Source: Gambelia wislizenii
Lineage: Eukaryota > Chordata > Lepidosauria > Squamata > Crotaphytidae
DNA: 64,000 bases
Direction: 5' to 3'
NCBI GenBank assembly: GCA_030847615.1
Contig: JAUMIR010000005.1
Location: 167,180,596 to 167,244,595, forward strand
This document shows, piece by piece, positions 20,551 to 31,410 of this stretch (positions within the stretch are counted from its first letter, which is position 1; every line of letters begins with the position of its first letter). The notes beneath the pieces are model-generated. The model did no database searches. It saw nothing but the letters and a program-made list of their open reading frames with translations, and was not told the origin of the DNA. Position numbers and translations under genes: made by a program.

Positions 20551-22130
20551 ACATGCTCTGGCAAGTTGTTTTGAAATTCTAGGGATCTGGGGTATTCCAT
20601 GAATTTACAAAACAGGCTATCAGGTCTCATGGAGTTCTTTCCTGCTTCAAGTACAATGCATTGGGTGGGGTGGTGAATTTAACTGTTTGATACTCATCCT
20701 GGTTTGTATCATTTGGACAACTACCTTCATCCAGATGTTTTCCACGTATTATTGTTAATGTGTGATAAGGCCTCATATTGCAGAAGGATGGCCGAAGGGC
20801 ACAGTTAAAAGAATGAGCTCCTTATCTCCAGCCAATTCACCTCTCATGTGTGTGTGTGTGCTACATTGACATACTACTTTTCTGTATTTGCCTCAGGTCC
20901 GTTGTGCTTGAGCAGCAGCTGTGTGGGCAGAAAAGTTCAGAGTAAGCAATGTAAAGCATGCTGGGCTATTTCCTTGTTCCTCTCAGAACACAGTCATTGC
21001 TGCAAGGATAAAAATCATGCCTGTGAGCTCTGCAGGCAAGAATCTAGCAAGGGAAAGAGGGAAGGCAGCTTCAGGCATTGATTTTAACTATTTTCATGTA
21101 TTTGCTGTATAAAAGCACATCCCTGAATCTATCCCTCCATGTCAGTCTATATTGCAACTGAAATACTGTTTCTTATACATTTGTTATCCAATTAATGTTC
21201 ATAATTCAGAATCTAGGGCCTTGCTGCCCCATAGTGTTTAGTGCGGTAAACACTAAAGTGAAAACATTCATTGTGACTGTTCCTGTAACCCTCCCTATGT
21301 AGAATTCAAAAATTCAGGCAGCTGAAAACAGGCACCAGGCACTCTATCGTGACAGTCCCTATAACTACAGCCACAAAAAGAGTCCAGAAGTTCCAGCAGC
21401 TGTGTTAATCCAAATGAACAAACTGGTTTTGGCATGTTCCATCTTCCAGCAAGAGAAAGTCTTTTGTAAATCTAATAGGTCTTAATCATCCATTCAAGAG
21501 CAAGCCATTCCAAATAAATAAATAATAAATTATGGACTACAATACAGATAGCTCACAATACATTATCTCCTTTCCAAGTTACTGGGAAGATTGCAGTTGA
21601 GCTCAGAGGGGACAAGGTAGGCTGAGGGAGTGATGGTGGAAGATACTCTCATCGTCCCCGTTAATCAAAAAATGCCAGCACTTTGACCACTCAAGTCCTC
21701 GGTTAATTACTCAAGGGTTCTCCCATGTAAATAAAATAACAGTTTTGAGAAAGGAATCTTGACCCGAGATTCATTTCAACTGTCCAGACCCCAAATCCAA
21801 AAGGACAAGCATGACCTGTGATATCAGAATAAGTCTTCTTGAATGTGTGAGATTTTATTTTAAGCTCCTCTTAAGTTAGAAATCATCCACATTACTAGGA
21901 TAGTCTTGGCTTTCTTTTTTCCAACTATGCAGTCCTGTGAACTTGCAGGATTCTGTCCTGCCATCATTAACAATTGGTACCAGGAAGTGCTTTTATCAGC
22001 CTCAAAGAACTACAAACACTAGGAAACCAGAGAGACATAGTTTCATAAGCTTTGATGTAGTTTTGGGACATTATTTATTCTGCTACCAAACTGAAACATT
22101 GTTTTTATTAAAGCTTTTAGAGACTAATTG
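20551..22130. other. Unannotated sequence
   Basis: A short (TG)n lies near 20847-20860. No gene, SINE or LINE end was recognised. Confidence 0.4.
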
Positions 22131-22590
22131 ATCCTTTTCTCCCACATACAAAAAAACAAACAAAAAAAAAGTATGTGCATAGTTTTAAACTGTTTTAACT
22201 TTTTAGCTTATTTTAACTTCTAAAAATGTTTAATATACGGGTAATCCCCCGTATCCGTGGATTCACTATCCACAGTTTCATTCATCCACGTCCGAAAAGA
22301 TATGTTCTTTCTAGGCATTTCTAGGTCCTCTAATGCAATTCTATGGTCAACTTCTAGCATTAATCTCATTGAAAATAATAGGTTTCTCTATTTTCCATGG
22401 TTTCAGGTATCCACAGGAGGTCTTGGAACATATCCCCCACAGATATGAGGGTTGACCTATATTTTCAGTCTGTTTAAATTATTGTCTTGTTTTCAATTTT
22501 ACAGTGTTTTAAACTGTTTAAATCGATTTTATTTATATTCCATTCTGAGATCTCATGATAATGGGAAGGTATACATATTTTATTAAAAAT
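22131..22590 (+). mobile_element. L2-like LINE 3' region split by a TA-flanked MITE
   Basis: A T/A-rich run resembling L2 3' UTR (agttttaaactgttttaac; cagtgttttaaactg) leads to a very degenerate end (ttatttatattccattctg ... gaaggtatacatat). Weak similarity only; the GC-rich L2 block is eroded. The middle is replaced by the element at 22238-22457. Confidence 0.35.
22238..22457. mobile_element. Short DNA transposon with pogo/Tigger-like ends
   Basis: Left end ggtaatcccccgtatccgtg and the reverse complement of the right end (ggtcaaccctcatatctgtg) agree at about 15 of 20 positions. TA dinucleotides flank both sides (22236-22237 and 22458-22459), as expected for a Tc1/mariner/pogo target duplication. 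About 220 bp and non-coding. Confidence 0.65.
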
Positions 22591-22652
22591 AATGAAAATA
22601 CAGACTGAAATAGGAGTGCTTGTAAGTAATTTAGGCATAGTTGATGATACTA

Positions 22653-22945
22653 TGAGTGGCCTGAATACCCTGAAGGCAATAAATGCCATCTGAACTTTGA
22701 AGCTAAGTAGGGTCAGCCTGATTAGTACTTGGGTGGGGGAGCTTGTGAACAAATAACTAGTTTGCAGGATTGTTCCATGGTGTGGTGGTGCCTTAAGTAA
22801 AGGACAAAAAAGCAAGGCTTTTGCATTGTAGGCTTTATTTCAGACGGATGCAATGACAAACCATTTCTGGATATTCCTTGCCTAAGAAAACCTTATGAAA
22901 TTCATGAAGTCACCATAAGTCAAGAGGTGACTTGAAGTCATGTAC
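22653..22945 (+). mobile_element. 5S-rRNA-derived SINE with Bov-B-type tail
   Basis: The head is clearly a decayed 5S rRNA gene: accctgaaggc, then tttgaagctaagtagggtca, gcctgattagtacttgggtg. These match the 5S positions spanning the internal A-box/IE/C-box promoter. The body has gtaggctttatttcag, corresponding to the 5S 3' end. The tail, gaagtcaccataagtcaaga, ggtgacttgaag, is the same Bov-B type as in the tRNA-derived SINEs here. It is a retroposon, not a functional 5S gene, since the 5S part is highly diverged and joined to a LINE tail. Confidence 0.8.
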
Positions 22946-22989
22946 ACACAGAGAGATAGACAGACACACAGAGACACACTGTTTCTGTG

Positions 22990-24005
22990 AGAATATTGCA
23001 GGTGCTAAAGGGGAAAAGAGAACGTGAGATTTAGAGAAAAACAGTACTTCTCGTGTCTCATATTATATCTCCAATGCACAAATGACCACAAAACTTGCCC
23101 AAAGCAACTTTTTCAACTTTTATCAGCTTGACATTTCCTTGGAATGGTGAATCATGCCAATTCAAATTTGGGATCCCTAATGCAACATGACAGAACTTTG
23201 CAATTGGCTATGACATGTCAATGAGGAAGAATCTTTTGAAAACAGCTTGGATTAACATGGTAATTCACCACAGTTACAGCAGGGTGACAATACTGTCCTA
23301 ACATAGGGTAAACTGGCCAGGCTAACCTTCCATTAAACAGAATGAGGTGACTTCCTCTGCTAGCAGATGCTGGGAGGCAGCAGTAGTGGCTTCCTGGCTT
23401 TCCTCCTATACTTCCCAGTTGTTTTCCTCCCTTGAAGAACAGAGACATATATGTAACATTTTCACTCCACTTCTGTTCTTACTTCAGCTAGAGGAGAACC
23501 ATTAAATCAATGGGATTTAGGTATGTGTTGACTCACTAATGAATCATTTATTAAACAAGTCTACTTTAATTGAGAGTAACCAATAGGATTCCAGCCAACA
23601 TGTGTTGGGCCATCTAAACTAGTCTGTTACCTAAAGTGTGGTGAAGGACACTCTCTCACTGAAAGCAACTGAAATGGGTTTCATCTACCAGTCCAGGCAG
23701 TTCATTATGTGACATGGTGAGCTGATGCTCTCCTGTCCTTTGCTTCAGGCACCAAGAAGTTTTGGGCCAATCCTGAAAATCAGCTATTTGTTCACAAGCA
23801 CTTCAGAACAGCACACAAATGAGCTCACTTCAGATTCTGTTTGATCAGGAACTTCATGGGAATCTACCTGTGCATAGTGATGCCCATATACTGCCTTGAG
23901 TGCCAGATGGTTTTCTTCATTCAATAAAAGACAATTATTTTAGTTCCTTTTGAAAAATGACAAAGCAAAGAATTAATATTTTTGAATGTGACTATAACAG
24001 TAACT
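22990..24005. other. Unannotated sequence containing one copy of an unclassified short repeat (23498)
   Basis: The segment 23498-23545 (accattaaatcaatggga then tttaggtatgtgttgact) recurs in part at 27451, 31554 and 37266. Otherwise nothing was recognised. Confidence 0.45.
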
Positions 24006-24006
24006 A

Positions 24007-24255
24007 AGGGGCTTGCTGCACTCTAAAGAAAAGCGGCAAGGTAGCAGGAATGTTCTGTCTTTCTTATTGCTTTAGCACATGGTGTCATCATTCCTTCATT
24101 CTGGTCCCATGGGGTGTTGTTAAAAGACACAGTTTTACCTCAGTCCCCCACAGAACCAGAATGAAAGAATGCTGGAAGGATGATGATCTCATGCAGTAAG
24201 GCAGCACAGAAGACGGAATGTTCCTGCTGCCTCGCTGCTTTTCTTCAGAGCCCCT
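24007..24255. mobile_element. Long-arm palindromic MITE
   Basis: The left arm (aggggctt...aaagaaaagcggcaag, gtagcaggaatgttctgtc) is mirrored by the right arm (gacggaatgttcctgctgc, ctcgctgcttttcttcagag, cccct) over about 50 bp, with 24007 and 24255 as ends. The centre also pairs in part (cattccttcattctgg against ccagaatgaaagaatg). About 250 bp, non-coding. Confidence 0.8.
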
Positions 24256-24437
24256 AAATATGGAGAGGTGTTGGAACTTTTGGAACTTAAAATTGTAACT
24301 AATTGCTTTTTAAAACAATTACTGACATATTTTTAGTAGTTTATGATGTCATAAGTTAGACTTAGGACATTGTAACTGCTTTGTATCCTCATTTGCAATC
24401 ATAGCACTATTGTTACAATTGCAAATGATCCGATATT

Positions 24438-24701
24438 CACCTTAAAAGCCAGTTAGCCATCTGGAGTGATGGCAGTTCTGCTGGTGAGTAGGATGTTGCA
24501 GGATAACATGACCAGACTCTTATAGCCAGAAAATAAGGGCTGTGAGGAGCAAAAGCAGACACCTCTTCGAGGACCTGTTGTGACTCTTTATCATAGTGTC
24601 TCTTGCTGGTGGAAGGGGTCTGGTCATGTCATCCTGCGGTACCCTAGTCACCAGCAGAACAGACTTCCATTGCTCCAGACAGCTGACTGGCTTTTAAGTG
24701 G
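24438..24701. mobile_element. Long-arm palindromic MITE, different family
   Basis: The left arm runs cttaaaagccagttagcc, atctggagtgatggcag, ttctgctggtgag, aggataacatgaccagac. The right arm is its mirror (gtctggtcatgtcatcctg, caccagcagaac, cattgctccagacagctgac, tggcttttaag). Arms of about 90-100 bp surround a short centre. Non-coding. It lies 180 bp from the previous palindrome but shares no arm sequence with it. Confidence 0.8.
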
Positions 24702-24711
24702 GGTAGCAGAG

Positions 24712-26185
24712 GTCAGATGGGAAGTTAAAAGAGTAGCTACAACATCATGATTATGTTTTTGATGCAGGCTCTCAGCCCACTTGTCAAAGGTTTGGCTGGG
24801 CTTTACAGTGCAATCAGAACTTAACTGGAAAAAAGCATGTAGACATCTAAAACTCAGCTAGTCAGTTGCTCTGTTATTGCAAGGCACTGACTACCATCAG
24901 TTTTAATGGCAGCCTTCTCTGCAGGTCCAGATGTTAGCAGTGCTTTCCAGTGGTGTGGGAGCTCTCCAGGCATTGAATCTATGTTGGGAATAGGTTCAGC
25001 ACCTGAACAGCTCCCCAACACTGAGAGGACCCACAGAGGAACCTGCCTTTAAAAACATGATGGAGTCACAGTAATGGACCCAAAGACCACATCTGTGGAA
25101 GTTAGTTTTTTTCCAGGGAAAAATCAATTGTAAGGGTTAAGAACTCCCACCCTCTCCCATATCACTTCAGCCAAATTCCCGCATTTGCATTTGAAGGAAA
25201 AGATGAGGTGGAGAACTCCATTTCTCCCACTTAAAACAGGAAAATTCTGACCTTTAGCAAAAACTGTAAGGGCTTGGCTCTTTGTTTATAAATTCTGTCT
25301 CTGAGCAAACTTGCTTTACAGCTGTCTTTCTCTTTTCAGCTTACCTCTTCTTCATAACTATGCTGATTTTATCATTTGCCCTTGATTCTATGAATTTCCT
25401 TGACTTCCATATCTGAAAGCTGAAAGCTATATTTCATATATAAGAGGGCAACATCTTTCCATAACAAAATGGCTTGTCATTTGGATCTGATAGAACTGAG
25501 TGTTTTTCTGAAAGCTTTTAATAGTTGAGAAAATATATTCACTCAGGAAGGATATTCCAGAGAAGGAAATGATCAAAATCAACACAAAAAAATCCCTGTC
25601 TCCTTTTCTGCCTGTTTCAGCTGCTCATAAATTCCAAAACCCTCAAGCTGATACACCTCAGAAGTGCCTGGAGTGATTTTCAGTTGTAGTGTTGTCATTT
25701 ACCTGGAGCTGTGCTGAACTTCCATTTCATGAGCTTAACTGATATGTAATAAATTAGTAGGTATCATTGAAAATATTAGAGTCAATTTACATATTTATGC
25801 AGCTGGCTATGGTGAAAGACACATGTATATCATGCCTATAACATGCACAGAAAATAACATGTGATGTAAGTGTGATATTGCCACCAAATTTGTGACAACT
25901 CACAACAACCAGGTGGTCAAGGGCAACTTAAAAATGCCAGCCCCACTTTACCTCAGGGTTCAGCCTGGCTGCCTCTACCCTCTGTTCCTCCCACCTCACT
26001 TTATAAGGTTCCCTTAGTTCCCTGTTTTGACTCAAGATTATACCTTTAACCTTAATGTGTGGATATTGTGTTATGGCTGCTTGCCTTTAATTATCTTTAT
26101 TCTTAAGGAATGAGCCAGAGTCTGTAACTGTATTAACAACAAAATACAGATTTTCCTTGGGTTTTTGTGTTTGTACACTGTGTTT
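24712..26185. other. Unannotated sequence
   Basis: No coding frame or repeat family was recognised. Confidence 0.4.
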
Positions 26186-26189
26186 AGTG

Positions 26190-26785
26190 GTCCCTATGTA
26201 AACTTGTCCACAGCTGCAGTATACAAACACGAATCAAGGAACATGAGAGACACTGCAGCCTGGGCCAGCCAGAAAAATCAGCAGTAGCAGAACATGTTAT
26301 AAACCAACCTGGACACAAAACACAGAAATTCTGGACCAGGCCAACAACTATCATGTCAGAATACACAAAGAAGCTATTGAAATCCACAAACACCTGAACA
26401 ACTTCAGCAGAAAAGAAGAAACCCTAAAAGTAAACAAAATCTGGCTTCCAGTTTTGAAAAACAATAGAATAAAAACTCAACACTTACAAAGGAATTCCAC
26501 CCAAGGACAGGGGATTTCCAGCAGATAATGGCCCATCAACCAACCATTAGCCAAACAGACACTAATCATTCTTGCATTTCTATACCCAGAAACTAACCAT
26601 TCAATTACACAAATTTACATATACTCCCCAACAGGGGTTCACAGCATATAAACACACACACACCTACCCAACTAGTCACAGATGCAGGTGAAACATCAGA
26701 AAGAAACTATTCCAGAACATGGCCTCACAGTCCGGGGGGGGCGGGGAAGGAAAATTTCTGGATGTCAGCCACGAAAGCCTTCAAC
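26190..26785 (+). mobile_element. Penelope-like element, 3' part
   Basis: The plus strand carries the end of a Penelope-like polyprotein followed by terminal-repeat sequence. At 26665-26785 the text cacagatgcaggtgaaacat, cagaaagaaactattccaga, acatggcctcacag matches, nearly base for base, the right arm of the inverted repeat at 45284-45380. It ends in cacgaaagccttcaac, which mirrors gtcgaaggctttcacgg at 45154. No RT is left. Confidence 0.75.
26230..26460 (+). pseudogene. Penelope-like GIY-YIG endonuclease remnant
   Basis: In one frame from 26230 the plus strand reads RIKEHERHCSLGQPEKSAVA then EHVINQPGH. After a frameshift it reads HKEAIEIHKHLNNFSRKEE and VNKIWLPVL. In Penelope-like elements these are the second half of the C-terminal GIY-YIG endonuclease (conserved Arg in RIKEH, a Glu/His-rich helix, then REAIEI...HxNNFNR...W.P.L). 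The GIY and YIG strands upstream are not recognisable. The enzyme nicks DNA to prime reverse transcription in this group. Confidence 0.75.
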
Positions 26786-26789
26786 TTCA

Positions 26790-27908
26790 GCAAAGGACAG
26801 CTTTATTAAAGGGAATAAACATACTTCAGGGTGGAGTCTTTTGTTTTAACCAGTACTTATATCTTTATAATGCCATTCCTTATTTCCCACCCTTATTCAC
26901 TCTGCATCCACTCACTCCTCTATTCCAAATTAGTAACCTCTGCACACCATTTTACTTCATCCAAGCCTCTCAAACAGCACACACATACGGAGCCTTCCAC
27001 TCCAGCCAACTGTCATCAACTCCTTTCCATTCAAAACTCAGAGCTTACCTGACTCATACCAACTGTCAAATCATCGTCAAACACCCAGAAGCCCCTCCCA
27101 TTTCAGCTTCCTTCCATAGGATTGGTGCATAGAATTTACTTTACCCATTCCCTTATCCAGCCACCCATCACAGTAAGCACTTTAGCCTTTTATGTAATTG
27201 GCCAAATAGAGAGTGTACTCAGGCAATTACATGTAGACTTGATGTGTGTGCTCATACCCCCCCTCAGGAAACTTTGCATCAAATATGTTCAAGGCACCAT
27301 ACAAAGAGGACACTAGGCAAATCAATGGGAAGAAGGGTTAAGCATTCCTTTACATTGATTGATTTTCTCTTGCTAGTTTCCCCCATCCCCACATTTCCCT
27401 TAAAAGAGAAACATGAACCAAATCCAATTGTTAACCTCACTAGAGTTAAAACCATTAAATCAATGGGAAAGTGGTAAGTCAACAGTTATGTATTTCCTTT
27501 GATTTAATTGGTCCTTTCTAGTTGTGGCTAACAATTGGGTTTCGGTCAGTGTAATGAGAACCCTATATTTTTCTTATAAGTGTACCCCTTAAATAGTGTG
27601 ATCCTATGCAATCCTATAGAATTATTATAGGGGATACAAGCAGATATTTTTCTTGCTGACCACAAAGCTGAGGAACTCGCTATTAAAGGGAGCTAGTCTG
27701 CCTATCCTACAGCTGGCCTTGCACAGGTGGTGAAGAACTCTGTTCAGGCAGACCTTTTCCAGTTAAACTGGTTTGATGCAGAAGGGGCTTTTAACTGGAT
27801 GGGCACTGATCTTTCATTTACTGATGTGCTTTTTATTGTGTGGATCCTACCATGGTTAGTCACACTGATTATCTAACACTCAAGGTGGGGTATAAAATCA
27901 AAAACTAA
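26790..27908. other. Unannotated sequence with a second copy of the unclassified short repeat (27451)
   Basis: An 18-base identity (accattaaatcaatggga) with 23498 lies at 27451-27468. No gene was recognised. Confidence 0.4.
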
Positions 27909-27909
27909 A

Positions 27910-28142
27910 GTTGTTGTTGGGTGCCTTCAAGTCATTTCCAACTTATAGCAACCATAATGCTATCCTATTGTGGTGTTTTCTTGGCAAGATTTGTTCAGAG
28001 GGTGTTTGCTTTTGCCTTCTTCTGAGGTAGAGAGAGTGTGACTTGTCTAAGGTCACCCAGTGGGTTTCTATGTCCAAATGGGGATTCAAACTCTGCTCTC
28101 CCTGAGTCCTAGTACAATGTTCAAATCACTATACCACATTGG
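27910..28142 (-). mobile_element. Sauria-type tRNA-derived SINE
   Basis: In minus orientation, the tail is at 27910 (gttgttgttgggtgccttc, aagtcatttccaacttatag). The body includes ttcttggcaagatttgttc. The B-box-like region is seen as gggattcaaactctgctc and the A-box end as aatcactataccacattgg. Nearly full length and moderately diverged. Confidence 0.85.
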
Positions 28143-29630
28143 TATAGTAATTACATCAGTTTGCTTGGCATGACCATCACAAATGATATTATTAGTCCAG
28201 ATTTAGAGAAACATCACGCTGATACACAATAGAACATATATTCATTCTTGTTTTTATTAGACACCCTTATATCTTATCTTCCTTCTATCATGGATCTCAA
28301 GATATTATACAAAGGGGACCCTGGCAGTTTCTCATTCTGATACTAACCAGAGCCAAACTGACTTACCTTCAACAAGATGACTGCGCTGTGTGACCTCAGA
28401 GCAGACCATGGGTTCTCTTTCACAGATATATACATCAATGACCCCACAGTGACTAATACTGTTGTATCTGCTGATCATATCTCCAAGTGAATCTAATTTG
28501 GTGAAAGCTCCTGGTGGTCCTGAATTAGAAAGCTCATCTTGTTTCACAGACTCACTAGCAGAGGTGACTACTTATGGTCCTACAAGTCCAATGATCTTCC
28601 TTAAAACACTTCTTCTAAGGATCCAGTATCTACTTTATAATTTTATCAATTCAAGGCTTCCATATAGCAAAGGAAGGAGAAATGTTCTAAACTGGCACAG
28701 TGACATCAGGTTTAGCCTCATGCTAAGGTTTTAAGAAAACACTGACCTTTCTCATAATGGGTGATATCATGTTTTCTTGCCAATAGCATAAAGTGGTATG
28801 GGGCAAAACCAGGATTTTTTCCCCTGGGGTTAAGTGATACCTTTCTAGAACACAATTAAGGTCAATACTGTAGCACTTTTAATGGAAGTTTAAGAGGAAG
28901 CTAGTAGAAAACTTGAAAGGATGGAGATGACGAATGTATGACTTTCTGAAGGCAAGTGGGTTTCTTTTTCCTTTCTGAATATCTCTCACCTGATTTTCCT
29001 CAGCAAAGATTTCATTCTTCCTCCACAGTGGAAAAAAAAAAAAAAGAATGGAGCCAAGAAAGATGGGTAGCACTTATCCACAGAGTGCTGGCTGAACAGA
29101 ATAATGATAAAAGCATATTATTTAGTTTAAAATGGAATAATAATAATAAAAAACTCTTCCTGCTTGGCTGTTTGAGGGGAATACTTTATTTCAGCTCATA
29201 GGTTCCAGCTATTAAAGAACAGGAAGAAAGATTTAGTTTCTAAGAACATGTGTAAAAGAGATATGTAGAAAGAAGGTTGCCATAGGATGTACTTCCAAGG
29301 TTTTATGTGGGAAATTTGCCTACTTAAATACATTGTTTTCTGGTTTGATCATTTTTTAAACACTCAGTCCATCTACTCTTATCTTCCTGCCCCCTACAAA
29401 CAAATACTAAACTACAGAGCTTCAGAGCACCTCAGGGTCATTGTTAAATGCATTATAGGCTTACTGTTCCCTTACACCTCTCTGGTGCAGCCATGAGGGA
29501 ATAGGAAGTTTCTGTTAGGGTTTTGAATGTGTAGCCCTTGGAAATTTATGTCATAAAGAGATACCATATATTCCATTTATTTGTAGAGGACAAAGCTGAA
29601 GGTTAAACAGCTACACAGTTAACTAGACAG
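28143..29630. other. Unannotated AT-rich sequence
   Basis: No coding frame with recognisable domain and no repeat ends were seen. Confidence 0.4.
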
Positions 29631-29634
29631 CTGA

Positions 29635-30045
29635 TGTTTTTCTGCCCTCTTATCTCAGTATGACTAATAGAAGGGAGATAGCATGCTAGGGATGATGTCA
29701 GATGATGTCACCAGTCACCAATTGAATGAAGGGGAGTTGCTAGAACTTGCTAGAACAGCTAGGAAACCCTATATAAGTCATGGTGCAAGGCAGCCCACTT
29801 CACTTCTTCAACTAACTACTTTGACTGACTGCTAACCGTAAGCATAGCTATTAGAGCAATGATTTTGTTTGTAGTTTAGGATTTAAACAATAAAGACTGT
29901 TAGTTTTTAGACACTAAGTGTGTCCATTTACTCACTGAACATTGAGCATGCTGGAAGCATCTGGACCAAGCTTTTGCTACTCTGCTAACCTGATTGCTGG
30001 CTGGACTCCTGAGCATAGACAGACTCCGGCAGGCTGTAGCTCAAC
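29635..30045 (+). mobile_element. LTR-like promoter/polyadenylation block
   Basis: A TATA box in good context (ccctatataagtc, 29767-29779) is followed 113 bp later by an AATAAA signal (29889-29894) and then about 150 bp ending near tagctcaaca. A start at tgtttttctg (29635) would give TG...CA termini. Order and spacing fit U3-R-U5 of an LTR. No flanking target duplication and no primer-binding site or internal region were identified, so a solo LTR is an inference. Confidence 0.4.
29770..29776 (+). promoter_or_regulatory. TATA box of LTR-like block
   Basis: TATATAA in a locally GC-richer context, with an AATAAA 113 bp downstream. Confidence 0.4.
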
Positions 30046-30313
30046 AGTTTCTGCTTCTTAGATAAATCTCAGTTTATCACAGGAGTGTGAAACAGTTTCC
30101 AGCAACCATGTCCTGCCCCTCCCCAAGACACTAGATTGGGATAAAAACAGTGAGAAGGAGATTGCCAAAAGAAAGAGTGAAACAGATGGCTTTGCCCAAT
30201 TTTGGCCCTGGCCCTGCCCACTACTGGCTTTTCTCCCACTCGTGCCAGTAATTGGCCTTCTGGATGATGCCTGATGGAATGAAGTCATTGACAGGAAGCC
30301 TATGCTTTATTAT

Positions 30314-31410
30314 CATAGAATCATAGAATTGCAGAGTTGGAAGAGACCACGAGGGCCATCCAGTCCAACCCCCTGCCATGCAGGAAATCACGTTCAAAGC
30401 ATCCCTGACAGATGGCCATCCAGCTCTGTTTAAAGACCTCCAAGGAAGGAGACCCCACCACGTTCCGAGGGAGTGCGTTCCACTGCTGAACAGCTCTTAC
30501 TGTCAGAAAGTTCCTCCTAATGTTGAGGTGGAATCTCTGTTCCTGGAGCTTTCATCCATTGCTCCATGTTCCAATCTCTAGAGCAGCAGAAAACAAGCTT
30601 GCTCCATCCTCAACGTGACACCCCTTCAAATACTTAAACAGGGCTATCATATCGCCTCTTAACTGTCTTTTTTCCAGGCTAAACATATCCAGATCCCTAA
30701 GTCTCTCCTCATAAGGCATGGTTTCCAGACCTTTCACCATTTTAGTCACCCTCCTCTGGACACGCTCCAATTTGTCAATATGCTTTTTGAATTGTGGTGC
30801 CCAGAACTGGACACAGTATTCTAGGTGAGGTCTGACCAAGGCAGAATAGAGCGGCACTATTACTTCCCTTGATCTGGACACTATACTTCTATTGATACAG
30901 CCCAAAATCTCATTTGCCTTTTTAGCTGCCGCATCACACTGTTGACTCATGTTCAACTTGTGGTCTACTAGGACTCCTAGATCCCTTTCGCATGTAGTCT
31001 CATTCAGCCAAGTCTCCCCCATCCTACATCTATGCATTTCATTTTTTCGCCCTAAGTGCAGTACCTTACATTTCTCCATATTGAATTTCATTTTGTTAGC
31101 TTTGGCCCAGCTCTCCAGTTTATCCAGGTCATTTTGAATTTTGATCCTGTCCTCCAGGGTATTAGCTACTCCTCCTAATTTGGTGTCATCTGCAAATTTG
31201 GTAAGTATGCCCCTAATTCCCTCATCCAAGTCATTGATAAAGATATTGAATAGTACAGGGCCCAGGACAGAACCCTGTGGCACCCCTCTGGTCACATCTT
31301 TCCAAGATGAAGAGGAGCCATTGCTGAACACCCTTTGGGTTCGGCCAGTCAACCAATTACAAATCCATTGAACAGTTAACTTGTCTAGCCCACATTTTAC
31401 AAGCATATTA
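30314..31410 (-). mobile_element. CR1 LINE, 5'-truncated, with long RT
   Basis: The 3' terminus on the minus strand is a perfect CR1 end (plus: atcatagaatcatagaattg at 30314), followed upstream by 3' UTR and the coding region to about 31408. It is the best preserved CR1 in the window, with one long frame. Confidence 0.9.
30552..31406 (-). pseudogene. CR1 reverse transcriptase, C-terminal two thirds
   Basis: A 284-residue open frame on the minus strand. It begins at MLVKCGLDKLTVQWICNWL (about the end of the KAFD block, which is missing). It continues with RGVPQGSVLGPVLFNIFIND, then ILTKFADDTKLGG with the catalytic FADD box intact. Later come IKIQNDLDKLESWA, MKFNMEKCKVLHLGR, RDLGVLVDHKLNMSQQCD, YSALVRPHLEYCVQFWAP, KLERVQRRVTKMVKGLETMP and FKYLKGCHVEDGASLFS. 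These follow the CR1 order through thumb and C-terminus. A stop at the end precedes decayed terminal codons. It lacks the endonuclease and the first catalytic Asp. Confidence 0.9.

Noticed and set aside
22653..22780. Functional 5S rRNA gene
   Set aside because: Heavily diverged from 5S, with an extended body and a LINE-type tail; it is a SINE.
30949..31371. Plus-strand frames opposite the CR1 RT
   Set aside because: Shadows of the minus-strand RT; no independent signature.
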